Source of the DNA: Eustoma russellianum
Taxonomy: Eukaryota; Streptophyta; Magnoliopsida; Gentianales; Gentianaceae
Direction: 5' to 3'
Assembly: GCA_036186865.1 (NCBI GenBank)
Contig: AP025069.1
Location: 16,761,835 to 16,825,834, forward strand
Length of the DNA: 64,000 nucleotides
A program made the position numbers and the translations under genes. The notes under the pieces were generated by a model. That model worked only from the letters and a program-made list of their open reading frames with translations, was not told the origin of the DNA and did no database searches. Of the stretch, positions 33,658 through 44,622 are shown piece after piece (within the stretch, counting starts at the first letter, position 1; each line of letters begins with the position of its first letter).

Positions 33658-36600
33658 ATATGCTAATTTGGAATGTCAGAGGTATTCGTACCTCTATGCC
33701 AAGATTAATTTCATTGAATCGTCGTCATCATTTTCATATATTAGTTGTTATTGAGCCTAAGAAAAGATCTACGGAATTACTTTCATATCGACTGCAGCTA
33801 GGTTTTACTAATGCTATGTCAGTTATTGATGATAAAACTTGGATTTTCTGGAGGCATTCTATAGTTCAATTGGAAGCTCAACGTGCAGGAGTACAAAATC
33901 ATTCACTGCAATTTAACTTCTTGCCCACGGGAGAGTCATTTTGGTGTACAATTGTATATGCACTTCATACAATCTTAGCTCGTCGCCCACTATGGGCTGA
34001 TCTTACTTTGTTTCAAACCACAATAGACAAGCCATGGATTATTAGTGGAGAGTTCAATACGTACTTATCTTTAGAGGAACATCAAGGTAGATCAGTCCCT
34101 GCCTTACAAACGCTGCAAGACTTTAATGATTTCGTTGCTAGTGGTCCATTGCAAAATATTGCATTTCAAGGGTCCCCTTTTACTTGGACAGATGGTAGAG
34201 GTTTGGGATGCGTCAGTCGAAGGTTAGATCGTTATTTATGTACCACAAGTTTCTTTGATATCTTTGCGATGGTGGAATATCAACATTTGAACCGTACATC
34301 CTCGGACCATGCACCTATATTTCTACAATGCAAACTGGAAACACGTCGTACATCATCAGCCTTCAAGTACTTGGACGTCTAGACAACACATCAAGACTTT
34401 GATGAATATGTGAAACACCACTGGCAATCTTTTCCCATGGTCGGCGGAATGTGGGGATTCTATAAGTTGCAAAAATTGAAGACATGTTTGGCAAGGTGGA
34501 ATAAAGAAGTCTTTGGTAACATCTTTGATGCTGTTGCTGCAGCTGAAGAGGAGGTAACGAATTGTGAAAGATTATATGATGCACAACAATCGGATGAGGC
34601 AAGAACAGCATATCATTTAGCAATGAGTCAACTGCGTCTGGCTCAAAAGCGGGCCATGCTATTTTGAAAACAAAAAGCTAATGTAAAGTGGATGAATGAA
34701 GGGGATGCAAACACAAAATTTTTCCATCAGAAGGTAAAGGAGAAGCAACAAAGACAAAGCATCCAGCGTATTAGAGGAGATGATGGGGTGGAATTGGACT
34801 CCCAGCAAGATATTGAGAATGAAGCAGTTAGATATTTTCAACAATTATTTACAGCTGAGGCAACCAATAATTATGAGGAGATATTGCAATATGTGCCACA
34901 GCTGGTATCAGATGAGGACAACACGGAATTGCTACGAATGCCAGAATTATAAGAAGTTAAACAAGCAGTATGGGACTTGAGTCCATCTAGTGCAGCTGGT
35001 CCGGATGGCTTTCCTGGGTCCTTCTATAGACACTTTTGGAACATTATTTCTATGGATGTTTACAAAGAGTGCAGGAATTCTTCATAGGGATTCGACTGCC
35101 TGCTAAACTGGCAGCTGCACTTATTACATTGATACCAAAGGTTGCCAATCCTATATCATATACTTAATATCGCCCCATATGCTTAACAAACTTTATGGAT
35201 AAGGCTATAACCCGCTTAATAGCCACACGTCTTTCACCTCTTTTGCCTAAAATTATATCTCCAGAACAGGCAGGCTTCATGAAAGGTAGGGATATCACTG
35301 AAGAAATACTTTTGGCCCAGGAAATGGTTCACATTATGGATAGGCCATCGCGTGGAGGTCACATACTTATTAAACTGGATATGGCAAAGGCGTTTGACAG
35401 AGTTTGTTGGACTTTCTTACGTCTAATACTGGCAAGGATGGGATTTCATGAACGCCTAATTCGACTGCTCATTAACAATTTGTCGGCCACACGGTGCTCA
35501 GTTCTAATTAATGGGAATCCAGCAGGTTTTTTTCCAATCACACATGGAGTTAAACAGGGTGATCCACTTTCTCCTCTATTATTCATACTTGCCTCCGAAG
35601 GCTTTTCACGTGGACTTAATGCATTAATGGGTAATGGCATTATACAAGGTTTTCAATCGGGCAGAGTACCTAAAGTAACCCATCTGGGGTTCGCTGATGA
35701 CTTAGTGATATTTTTGAATGGCAGCTTCAGAAATCTGCAGTGCTTCCGGGATTTTTTGGACTCTTACCAAGCTGCTTTGGGTCAATTGGTTAATTTTCAT
35801 AAGAGTCAAGTAGTAGTGAGCGCATGAGTGGAAGGTACGAGAGTTTCACAATCTCTTGGCATGAGATTATCTAATTTTCCAATTAAGTATCTTGGATCAC
35901 ACTTATATAAGGGCATCAATAGGGCTACGTATTGCTCTTCGTTAATACAACATTTTGATCGTGCTCTTAACTCTTGGTCATCGAAGCTCTTATCCATGGC
36001 GAGCAGATTAATTTTGGTGAAGCATGTTCTGTGTTCAATGCCTTTACATATACTGGCCAGTTTTAAACTTCCAAAGAGTGTCATCACTACTTTATCACGC
36101 AGAATGGCAAACTTTTTATGGAAAGGTAGACATCATTGGCAATCATGGGAAACTATATGCAGTCCAAAGGAATATGGTGGGTTAGACATAAGGCACTTAA
36201 ATACCTTACAGCAGGCTTACAATTGTCGATTATGGTGGAAATATCATCACTCCACCACTTTATGGGCTCAATTTAGCCGAGCAAAATATGGAAGAAGATC
36301 AACATTGTACGCTAATATTTACGACTCCCCTACTTGGAAGCGCATCTGTAGTATTGACTCTTTTATGATCCAGCATGTCCAAAACTCGCAGGATGGCTAC
36401 ATATGGTCTGCGGACATCAACAGTCAGTTTTCGTTAAAATCTGCATGCATGATTTTATCTACAACGTTAACTACTTCATATTCGAAGCAAATCTGGTGGA
36501 ACACATTGCCTCTAGGGTGCCGTATATTTTTTTTGGAGGTTATGGAGACGTTCACTGCCAATACCTGATAACTTGCGGATTTGGCAAACTATATTTCCAA

Positions 36601-37411
36601 CTCAATGTGTTTTTTGCAAGAAACAAACGGAGGATTTGAATCATTTATTTTTAACATGCGCCAATATTTCCCCATTGTGGCAAGAAATTTCAATCATTTT
36701 CTCTGGTCCCGTTCCATCTTCTGAATCCATAGAGGATACTTGTTGAGGTGGTGGAGTGCGTCATCTTCGCATACCATGTTGGGCCAGTTGCGAGCAGTAT
36801 TGCCATCTTTCATGGTTTGGGCCATTTAGAAAGAATACGCCTGTATCAAGTTTGGTGATGATGTTTTCTCTAATCATCGATTGTTTCAAAGAGCACGGGA
36901 ACATATATAAACTTGGTGTGATGCAACACAACATCGTAAATTTTCGCAACAAATTCCACACTTGGTGATGAGACACTTTTCTCCAAAGATAGCGAGGAGG
37001 CTGCCAAAACTTGTACGTTGGGAAAATCCGCCTAATGGTAAGTTAAAGCTCAATGTAGATGCAGCAGTATCTAATACATCAGCAGCTAGAGGTGCGATTT
37101 TGCGGGATCATCAAGGTAATATGGTATCAGCGATATGTTTTGGATTACCAGCGGTACCACCTCTCCGTGCAGAACTAATGGCGCTGCAATACTCCATTAT
37201 ATATTACGAAATGCACTATAGTCAAATATTGGTCGAAATAGATTGTAAACAACTGGTTCTGAATCTCTCATCCCAATCCATCTTTATGGGATCATATGCT
37301 GTAGATTTACATCATACTACCATATTTCTCAGACTAAATGGTGCTACAGTACAGCATTGTTTTCGGGAAAGCAACACAGCAGCTCATAAGTTAGCCACAT
37401 ACGGATTTTGA
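33654..37411 (+). pseudogene. LINE A ORF2 (EN-RT-RNase H), broken
   Basis: APE-type endonuclease 33654-34382: LIWNVRGI, VIEPK, ISGEFNT (family motif GDFN, so Asp is Glu), SSDHAPI. RT about 34950-36100: SSAAGPDGF, FMKGRDITEEILLAQEMVH, LIKLDMAKAFDR, GVKQGDPLSPLLF and FADD at 35690-35701. A zf-RVT region is weakly seen near 36480-36700. RNase H about 37015-37400: LNVDAAV, RAELMAL, VEIDCKQL and an AAHKLA end, with all three acidic residues present. Breaks: TAG at 34380, TGA 34665, TAA 34950, a frameshift near 35065, TAA 35166, TGA 35825 and more after 36530. Several of the stops are C-to-T or G-to-A changes (CAA to TAA, TGG to TAG or TGA). Confidence 0.9.
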
Positions 37412-37549
37412 TCCTCAGGCATCAAGCTCTATTCCTCGTTGGCATCCTTGCCAGCTGAGGTCAGAGGTGCTATCTTGTTGGACACTATGTTGTCATCCTT
37501 TAGATTTTGATCGTTAAGTCTCCCAATGGGTTGGTGTGACATGCATATG

Positions 37550-37780
37550 GTTGCCTATGTATTCGCCAGGCATAGGCAACGTTGGTATGACGTTACACTG
37601 ATAATTTATTCGTTCCTTCCGTTTCTCTTCATACTGATATATACTGCTTATGATAATCTTTCGTGTGTTTTTGCTGAGGGAACTGCTGCGTATATGGACA
37701 AATCTCAGCAACATGGGCATCCTCTGGGTTACCATCTTCGGTTGCCTGTATTCTGGATGAATACAGGCAACGTTAGTATG
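37550..37780 (+). other. LINE A 3' UTR hairpin array (three stems)
   Basis: Stem 1: GTTGCCTATG (37550-37559) with CATAGGCAAC (37571-37580), then GTTGGTATG. Stem 2: TTGCTGAG (37671-37678) with CTCAGCAA (37704-37711), then CATGGGCAT. Stem 3: GTTGCCTGTATTC (37741-37753) with GAATACAGGCAAC (37759-37771), a perfect 13-base stem with a 5-base loop, then GTTAGTATG. The family pattern is stem, 2-3 bases, GGTATG-like box. Confidence 0.88.
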
Positions 37781-38167
37781 TATCAAATTTGCAACACTTT
37801 CATCGTATCGATTTCGTATCATCTCTGTTTTACTCATTGGTTATTATATGTTGTTTGGGAGTCACACTGGGATTTATTACAAACATGGCAACAATGGCGC
37901 TACTTCGACGATTTTGCATACAGCATAAATTGCAGGCGATAGTGGACATAACGGCAGAATTCTTTGCCATATTTAGGTTTTCAAAGATTTACACAACTTA
38001 TAGCTCATTTTCATTTCATTATTCCTGTTATTTCATTAGCTAATTTTTTGCGTAGCATGTACAACTTTATAATGCTATTTTGTTTACTTTGGGAGAGTCT
38101 CCCGTCATAGCTAGGATGACAATGTAACCATGGTATTCCTCCGCCACAAGTGAGGGTTCTATTTATT

Positions 38168-38196
38168 AATAAAATGCCAGGACGATACCGCCCGTC
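38168..38196 (+). other. LINE A 3' end: AATAAA signal and terminal hairpin
   Basis: AATAAAATGCCAG is followed by GACGA (38181-38185), a 6-base loop, and CCGTC (38192-38196). One A-C mismatch breaks the closing pair that is G-C in LINE C. Confidence 0.65.
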
Positions 38197-38203
38197 TTTC
38201 AAA

Positions 38204-38211
38204 ATATATAC

Positions 38212-38268
<57 letters not shown>
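38204..38268 (+). repeat. (TA)n microsatellite between LINE A and LINE B
   Basis: About 65 bases of TA repeats with two TACA interruptions. It follows the LINE A 3' end directly and touches the ORF1 ATG of LINE B. Confidence 0.95.
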
Positions 38269-38269
<1 letters not shown>

Positions 38270-38271
<2 letters not shown>

Positions 38272-39712
38272 GGCTTCTTCGTCTCCAGGAATTTCGGATC
38301 CCACCACCGCCGCCGTTCGCACTTTTGCTGCAGTGGTCTCTGCTTCTTCTTCCTCTTGTGCCCAAATCGCTCCAAAGTCTATATCAAAACACAAAGGCCA
38401 TCCTTTGATTGCTTTTACCGACGAGGAAATTGATGCTTTAGCTACTCCATACCGATTAACGCTTGTTGGAACATTTTGGTATGGCCGGCCACCTCTGAAG
38501 ATCATCCGCGATGTTTTTGATCGTATAGGATTTAAATCCGATGTAAAGATTACCCTTTTGGATCAATCTCATATAGTGCTGCGTTTTCTTCATGAGCCAG
38601 ATTATCTCCGATATTTCTACCGCCGTTCATGGACCATTGCCGGATGTACAATGCGAGTCACAAAGTGGACTACTGATTTTGATCCGGCCTCTGACGCACC
38701 AATTGTTCCCATCTGGGTTGCTTTTCCCAGTTTACCTATTCATTATCATCAAAAGGAAGCAATTTTTGAATTTGCTCGCATCGTCGGACATCCCATCAAA
38801 CTCGATGTTGCCACCGCAGATGGCCTCCGCCCCTCGGTTGCGCGTGTTTGTGTTGAAGCGGATATTTCAATGGAACATCCTAAGAAATTATTTTTGCAGG
38901 GAAAGAACAAAATCATCCAACAGCAAATCATTTATGAAGATCTTCCTTCGTTTTGTCAAGAATGCCGCCGCTTAGGTCATTCAGTCTCTACATGTGGCGG
39001 CACTTCTCAGCCAGAAAAGCCTCCAAAACCTACAACACGCTGGACTCCAAAGAAATCTCAAAAAGACCCGACCTTGGCTCAACCCAATAAAGTTTTAAAC
39101 ACTCCACATGCAGTGGTACGAGAAAAGTCAATGGCTTCAGCCCCAGCCACAGACGTAATTCCCCCGGCAGACGTTGAAGAAGACACCTCCTTTTTGAATA
39201 ATGATTCACCAGATCAAGTTCAATTGGCGGTTCCAGTGTCTCATCAGAATACTGCTGCACCATTGCATAGTATCGAAGAGGGTGTACTCCCTCCATCGAA
39301 CAACATGGCCATGAACCCTAACTTGCATGCTACTTCATGCACTTCGGACGATCAAGATCAGGAACCAACGGCTGATCCAGATATTTGTCAAGTATCAGAC
39401 TCGGACGCAGATCACATGACCAATCCGGTAGTGCACATAGATGCAGACTCCAAATCTCAATTTCAGCGATTGATGATGGCAGCTGCTGAATCAATTACCA
39501 ATCGCTTATCATCCAGACCACCGCTCTCAAGTGATGAAGAAATCTTATAATCTTATTTCGATGGGCAAGTTCCTGACGATGAAGGATTTATTCCAGTAGC
39601 CCCCAGACGGCGCAGGCGACTTAAGACTGAGTTACCTCCACGGCCACCCTCCACTGTTGTTACACGTAGTGCTTCACGTATGAGCTCTACCCCTCCAGAA
39701 ACCTCCTCATGA
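38270..39712 (+). pseudogene. LINE B ORF1 (DUF4283-like, CCHC), one premature stop
   Basis: RNA-binding ORF1 of a plant L1 element. It is open for 426 codons from the ATG at 38270, with an Ala/Ser-rich N-terminus, the DUF4283-like domain (IAFTDEEIDALATPYRLTL, RSWTIAGCTMRVTKW, IWVAFPSLPIHYH), the knuckle CQECRRLGHSVSTC and a proline- and acid-rich tail. A TAA at 39548-39550 interrupts it, but the same frame continues for 54 codons with a basic patch (PRRRRRLK) to the TGA at 39710-39712. That TGA overlaps the ORF2 ATG as ATGA, exactly as in LINE A. I therefore take 39712 as the ancestral end and the TAA as a later lesion. The truncated protein might still fold. Confidence 0.88.
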
Positions 39713-42700
39713 ATGCGCTTACATGGAATGTAGGAGGTCTTCGAACCTCTTTACCACGTTTGTTGGTTTTGTTGCGTCAGTTGAAGTTGGACATACTGAT
39801 ACTCATTGAACCAAAACAGCGTCCGTCCAAACTTGTTCCCTATCGTTTGAAACTGGGTTTTTCTCAGGCGATTGAAACATGTCAAGGTAATATTTGGATC
39901 TTTTGGAATACGTCCTTGTTGCAATTACTTGATGTACATCATGGTCTACAAACCACGTTGCTCTCATTTAATTATTGCCCTACACAAACATCATTTGCAT
40001 GGTCTGTGGTGTATGGAAGACATACAATATCCAACAGAAAACCTCTATGGGACTCGCTACAGGAAGTTAGTCGCCGAATCTCAGTACCATGGATTATAGG
40101 AGGTGATTTCAGCACCTTTCTCTCTCTCGAGGAACATTTTGGACGCTCCTCTCCTCCACTTCGCAATTTATCTGATTTTCAACATTGTGTTGATATTTGT
40201 GGTTGGCAAGACATACCTTTTCGGGGCTCATCTTATACTTGGTACGTGGATCTGGACAAGGAAGAATTATGAGACGTCTAGACAGATATTTATGTACAGT
40301 TTCTTTCTCCAGTTTATTCTCAGATTTGGTGGTACATCACTTATCGAGAGCTACATCAGATCATGCACCATTGCTGCTTAACTGCTCCATATCTCATACA
40401 AGACCCACATCATCACTCCGCTATATAAATGCTTGAGCCTTACACTCGGATTTTTTAGCGTTCGTCAAAGATACCTGGCAACAATATCCAACAACTGGAG
40501 GTATGCGTGGCCTTTACTCCAAATTAAGCAAACTCAAAAAGGACCTACGCACTTGGAATAAACATGTATATGGTGATATTTTTGACAATGTTGCTCAGGC
40601 AGAAACTAATTACCAGCGTTTAGAAAACGTCTTTGACGCAGATCCTACCCCATCAAATCGGACTGCCCTCTCCTTAGCACAAGCGCAGCTTGCGCTTTTG
40701 CAAGCAACCAAAGCTCAAACCTCTTATTGGGCACAAAAATCACATGTAAAATGGATTTCTGAAGGAGAAGCCAATACGACATACTTTCATGCTCTTGTAA
40801 AGGACAAGCATCGACGCCTGCAGATTCGGGACTTAAGAAATTCGGCTGGAGAAATTATTCGTGATAATGCAGCATTAGGTAATGAAGCGGTATCCTTCTT
40901 CAAAACGCTCTTCACGCAGGAACAGGTTAGTGGCGTTGATGATTTTTTGAGTCACATTCCTTCGATTGTAACACAATCTGATAATGAAATGTTAATGGCC
41001 ATTCCGGATGAACATGAAATACGATCTGCCGTATGGAATTTAAGTCCCACCAGTGCCGCTGGTCCCGATGGTTATAACGAACATTTTTTCAGAACGTGTT
41101 GGGAAGTCATTCGCCTTGATGTCACTCTTGATGTTCAAGAATTTTTTCTAGGCATTCCTCCGCCACAGATAATGTTATCCTCCATGATTACATTGATCTC
41201 CAAAAGGACAAACCCAACAACATATGCAGATTTTCGACCAATTTGCCTCTCCAATTTCATCAGCAAAGTTACTACAAGAATTATAGCATCCCGTATGAAT
41301 ACAATGCTGCCAAAAATCATATCTTTGGAGAAAATTGGATTTTTAAAGGGTCACGATATTAGTGATCATGTATTAATGGCCAACGAGATGACACATTTGC
41401 TGGATCAAAAAACGTGCGGTGGAAATGTCATGATCAAGCTTGATATGGCTAAAGCATTTGATCGTGTTGACTGGTCTTATTTAGAATCAATTTTAGTCTG
41501 CTTTGGGTTTGCCTCGCGTTTCATTCGCATCATCATGAATAACATGAACCTCTCCAAGTTATCGATAACTATAAACGGAACACCCTATGGCCATTTCTCA
41601 CCAACCCGCAGAGTCAAACAAGGGGATCCTCTCTCCCCTCTTCTCTTTATAATTTGCTCAGAAGGCTTCAGCCGAGGCCTAAACAGATTGTTTTCGGCTA
41701 ATCAACTGTAAGGGTTTGCGCTTGGCAGAGTTCCTCCTGTATCTCATTTGGCATATGCAGATGATCTATTGATTTTTTTGAATGCTGCAACATCTAATCT
41801 ACAAAAGTTTCAGTCCTTCCTACATGATTATCAGAAGGCTTCAGGTCAGCTAGTCAATTATGCAAAGAGCAAAATTTTTATGAGTTCTTATATAACCTCG
41901 CTACATCAGCAAAATGTTATCCGATTGTTGAACATGCAGCCCTCTACATTACCCATCAAATATATGGGCTCCTATTTATATCGTGGGATTAATAGGGCTT
42001 CATACTGCGTTTCACTACTGCAGCATTTTGATGTGAAACTCACTGGCTGGGCCAGTCGACTACTATCCCTGGGCACCGCCTGTTATTGTTAAATACAGTA
42101 TTGACATCAATGCCATTCCACTTTCTTACGGCTTCCCGGTTGCCTAAAAGCGTGATTTCTGCTATAAACAGGAAGATTACAACATTTTTGTGGGGCGCAA
42201 AACATCATTGGTCTTCTTTTCATAATTTATGCTATCCAGAAGTAGAAGGCGGATGGGGAATATGCAGTTTAATCCACATCCAACGGGCTTATGACTGTAA
42301 ACTATGGTGGTCTTATCACACCACCACTTCCCTGTGGTCGAAGTATATGCATTCTCGTTACGGCTTGCGTTCAGATTATCTTCCCCGTATATATGATTCC
42401 CCAGGATAGAAAAGAATATGTTCCGTTCATGCATTATGTCTACAACTCACAACGGACTTTCCAGCACCACTGTGGCATCTAGTCCGTCTGGCACCTTTTT
42501 TTTGTGTCTAGCATATGATGATGTTAGGCCACATCGTGCCCAATTGTTATCGCATAAATTCATTTGGTGGCGAGGGATTCCAAGTACAATCAGTATATTT
42601 CTCTGGAGATTATTGCACTCAGCATTACCATTCGAAGACAACCTCCGACACTCTTCTGTCATTTGTCCAACTATCTGCCCATTTTGTCGGAATGAATCAG

Positions 42701-43480
42701 CAACTGTTAATCATATCTTTCTCCATTGCTCGGTGATAAAGCTTGCCTGGTTGAACTTATCTTGGGTACTTGACGGCCCTCTGTTACAAGTGTAGAATAT
42801 CCGTCAGCACCTAATGCAGTGGTGGTTAGCTTCTTCAGCTAAATCACTTAAATGTAATTTTCGTGTTACTGGACCCATTATGCTATGTTGGACCATCTGG
42901 AAGATATATACGAATCACTCTTACGGCGATGGCGATGTACCCATAACCAAACTTTTTCATCTTACACGACAAGCATGCTATGATTGGTCTTCGTCACTCT
43001 CGGGAACATCTTTGGCGCAATATGTTCTGTCCCTCATACAAGCTGGCTTCTCTCCAAAACTTCGTCCGAAGCTTATTACACCGCTAAAATGGCAGGTCCC
43101 TTCGTCCAGTAAATTAAAGCTGAACGTTGATGCATCGGCTGGACAATCGTTTGCCACCGCTGGAACCATCTTGCGAAACTCAAGTGGTCACATGTTAGCC
43201 GCCCTCTCCTTCAGGCTACCACTCTTATCCCCATTGCGGGCAGAGTTACATGCGGTTCTTTACAGCTTATTATTCTTTGGACTTCTCCACCGACATTTGA
43301 TCATTGAAACTGACTGCAGCCAGTTGCTCCAACTATCCGGCAATCATCTCCGCCTATTGCCAGAATATGCTCGTCTCTAGGCCTTACTGTCTATTACAAA
43401 CCGTACCATCTCCTACACACCTCGCGAGACAAACATGGTTGCGCACTACTTGAGCCAATATGCTTGCATACACCCTCTCA
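39709..43480 (+). pseudogene. LINE B ORF2 (EN-RT-RNase H), broken
   Basis: Endonuclease 39709-40430: LTWNVGGLR, LIEPKQRP, IGGDFSTF (GDFN in the family, Asn is Ser), a frameshift near 40245, then RRLDRYLC and TSDHAPLLL. TGA 40434. A long open piece 40503-41711 covers the linker and most of RT (SAAGPDGYNEHF, FLKGHDISDHV, MIKLDMAKAFDRVDW, VKQGDPLSPLLF) to a TAA; YADD is at 41754-41765. zf-RVT near 42550-42770: IWWRGIPSTISIFLWRLL and CPFCRNESATVNHIFLHC. RNase H about 43100-43470: LNVDASAG, RAELHAVL, IETDCSQLLQL, then stop at 43378-43380, with VAHYLSQ following in frame. Function as for the other ORF2s: target nicking and reverse transcription. Inactive. Confidence 0.9.
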
Positions 43481-43594
43481 CTCAACTTTTCACTTCTGCA
43501 GATCGTTTACCTTCCACAGCTCGTGGTTATTATTATACTGATGGGGTCATTCATGTGCTCAGAACATAAACAATGGGGCTTGAACGTCTTTCTA

Positions 43595-43735
43595 GTTGCC
43601 TGCATCTCTATTATGCAGGCAACTCTGGTACGCTATACAACTCAAACTTCCTCTTATTTATTTCTGGCTCTTTGGAGCACGGCTTCACAAACTGATAAGT
43701 TGCCCACAGTCCATGGACTACGGGCAACCTTGGTG
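43595..43735 (+). other. LINE B 3' UTR hairpins (two stems)
   Basis: Stem 1: GTTGCCTGCAT (43595-43605) with ATGCAGGCAAC (43613-43623), perfect, then TCTGGTACG. Stem 2: GTTGCCC (43699-43705) with GGGCAAC (43722-43728), enclosing the self-complementary AGTCCATGGACT (43708-43719), then CTTGGTGC. Confidence 0.87.
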
Positions 43736-44032
43736 CATGTCTGGCATATTCGCAACTTTATTCTTCATGTCGTTGTTTCTTTACTGCATACTTACACATT
43801 TATTGCTGCTTTGTGCCGAGGAACATCGCTCACACTAATTTGGTCCGAGAGATTGGGAAGCACACTACCACGACAACATTGGCGTCGAAGGGGACACTTC
43901 TTGCATCATGGATTGCTCTTCATCAACTGTCTCACAGCTTCACTGAAGACATCTACTTTACCCTCAAATTACACACTCACAGTATCTCAATGTTCACAAT
44001 CCAATCATATAAATATGTACGCTTTTTCCTTC

Positions 44033-44068
44033 GCCAAGGTTTTATCCACAAGGGTGGTTTTACTTGGC
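44033..44068 (+). other. LINE B 3' UTR hairpin near the end
   Basis: GCCAAG (44033-44038) pairs with CTTGGC (44063-44068), with an inner CCAC/GTGG stem. Homologous stems in LINE D and LINE F change both sides of the pair. Confidence 0.75.
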
Positions 44069-44214
44069 AAGGTTTTAATGCGGCATATCATATGTGATTG
44101 GCGAACATTCCTTATTTCATCTTTAGTTTATCTGTTTTCGTTTCACATACGTTTTGTAATATGGCTACCTCTGCCATAAGTGAGGCTTATTTTTAATAAA
44201 ATTTTTGCTTTTAT

Positions 44215-44215
<1 letters not shown>

Positions 44216-44258
<43 letters not shown>
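44216..44258 (+). repeat. (AT)n microsatellite after LINE B
   Basis: About 21 AT units between the LINE B 3' end and the resumed Copia-4 LTR. Confidence 0.95.
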
Positions 44259-44264
<6 letters not shown>

Positions 44265-44622
44265 TGTAGTAGTATAGAAAGAAGACTTTCCATTCCAAAT
44301 ATGTTGCCAAGTAGTTGTTTCCAAATATATCTTCTTGAGTACTTTATTTAATGAACTAGTAAGTTCATCTCCTTAAGCACTTCACTAAATGAACTAGTTT
44401 AGTTCATTTATCATGGCACCTGAAATTAGTATAAAGACAACAAATGTTTACCATATGATGTAACCTTTAACGCTTCATGGCATGTTAGTACGACAACATT
44501 ATATATAAACATGTAAAGCATTCACGTACATATATCAAGTAACACTTAATTCATGCATTTCGTAAACACGTAATATTTGAATCATGCACTTTCAAATAAC
44601 TCAAACATCGATTTCTCAACAA
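44259..44622 (-). repeat. Copia-4 5' LTR, first ~365 bases
   Basis: The minus strand begins TGTTGAGAAATCGATG at 44622 and is near-identical to 20722-20355. It is the continuation of 29827-32108 across the LINE A/B insertions. On its outer side (44623 on) lies Tekay-2 LTR sequence. Confidence 0.88.

Larger units (their letters stand above)
32153..38203 (+). mobile_element. LINE A, full-length-looking L1-type element
   Basis: A 5' UTR of about 180 bases, ORF1, ORF2 and a ~790-base 3' UTR. Flanked by (AT)n on the left and (TA)n on the right, without poly(A). The 3' end carries ATTAATAAAATGCCAG plus a terminal hairpin, as in LINEs C and E. Both ORFs are broken by stops and frameshifts. Confidence 0.9.
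38269..44215 (+). mobile_element. LINE B, L1-type element starting at ORF1
   Basis: Begins at the ORF1 start codon with no 5' UTR (slight 5' truncation), then ORF2 and a 3' UTR with two GTTGCC hairpins and the GCCAAG/CTTGGC hairpin. The end is CTCTGCCATAAGTGAGG, AATAAA, and (AT)n. Its 3' end type is shared with D and F and differs from A, C and E. It sits in the same (TA)n site of the Copia-4 LTR as LINE A. Confidence 0.9.
20355..44622 (-). mobile_element. Copia-4, minus-strand internally deleted copia element
   Basis: Read on the minus strand: LTR start at 44622 down to 44259, interrupted by LINEs A and B, then LTR 32108-29827, primer site and leader 29826-29791, Copia-3 insertion, gag start at 22182, fused gag/pol remnants, polypurine tracts (about 20900-20730), and the start of the second LTR at 20722 running to 20355, where LINE D cuts in. 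The split is supported by 20355-20722 and 44259-44622 being near-identical. The element is related to Copia-3 (LTR starts TGTTGAGA) and is non-autonomous. Confidence 0.85.

Noticed and set aside
36756..36976. Short overlapping ORFs on both strands near 36.8 kb
   Set aside because: They lie in the broken spacer between the zinc region and RNase H of LINE A ORF2; shifted-frame shadows.
37526..37942. 138-codon open frame in the LINE A 3' UTR
   Set aside because: It spans the hairpin array, has no counterpart in LINE B or C and no recognisable domain.
43460..44179. 239-codon open frame in the LINE B 3' UTR sharing a peptide (MYAFSFA.VLSTR) with open frames in LINEs D and F
   Set aside because: The shared part coincides with the covarying hairpin and is conserved at nucleotide level; outside it the frames do not align. 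It is better explained as a conserved RNA element than a third ORF.
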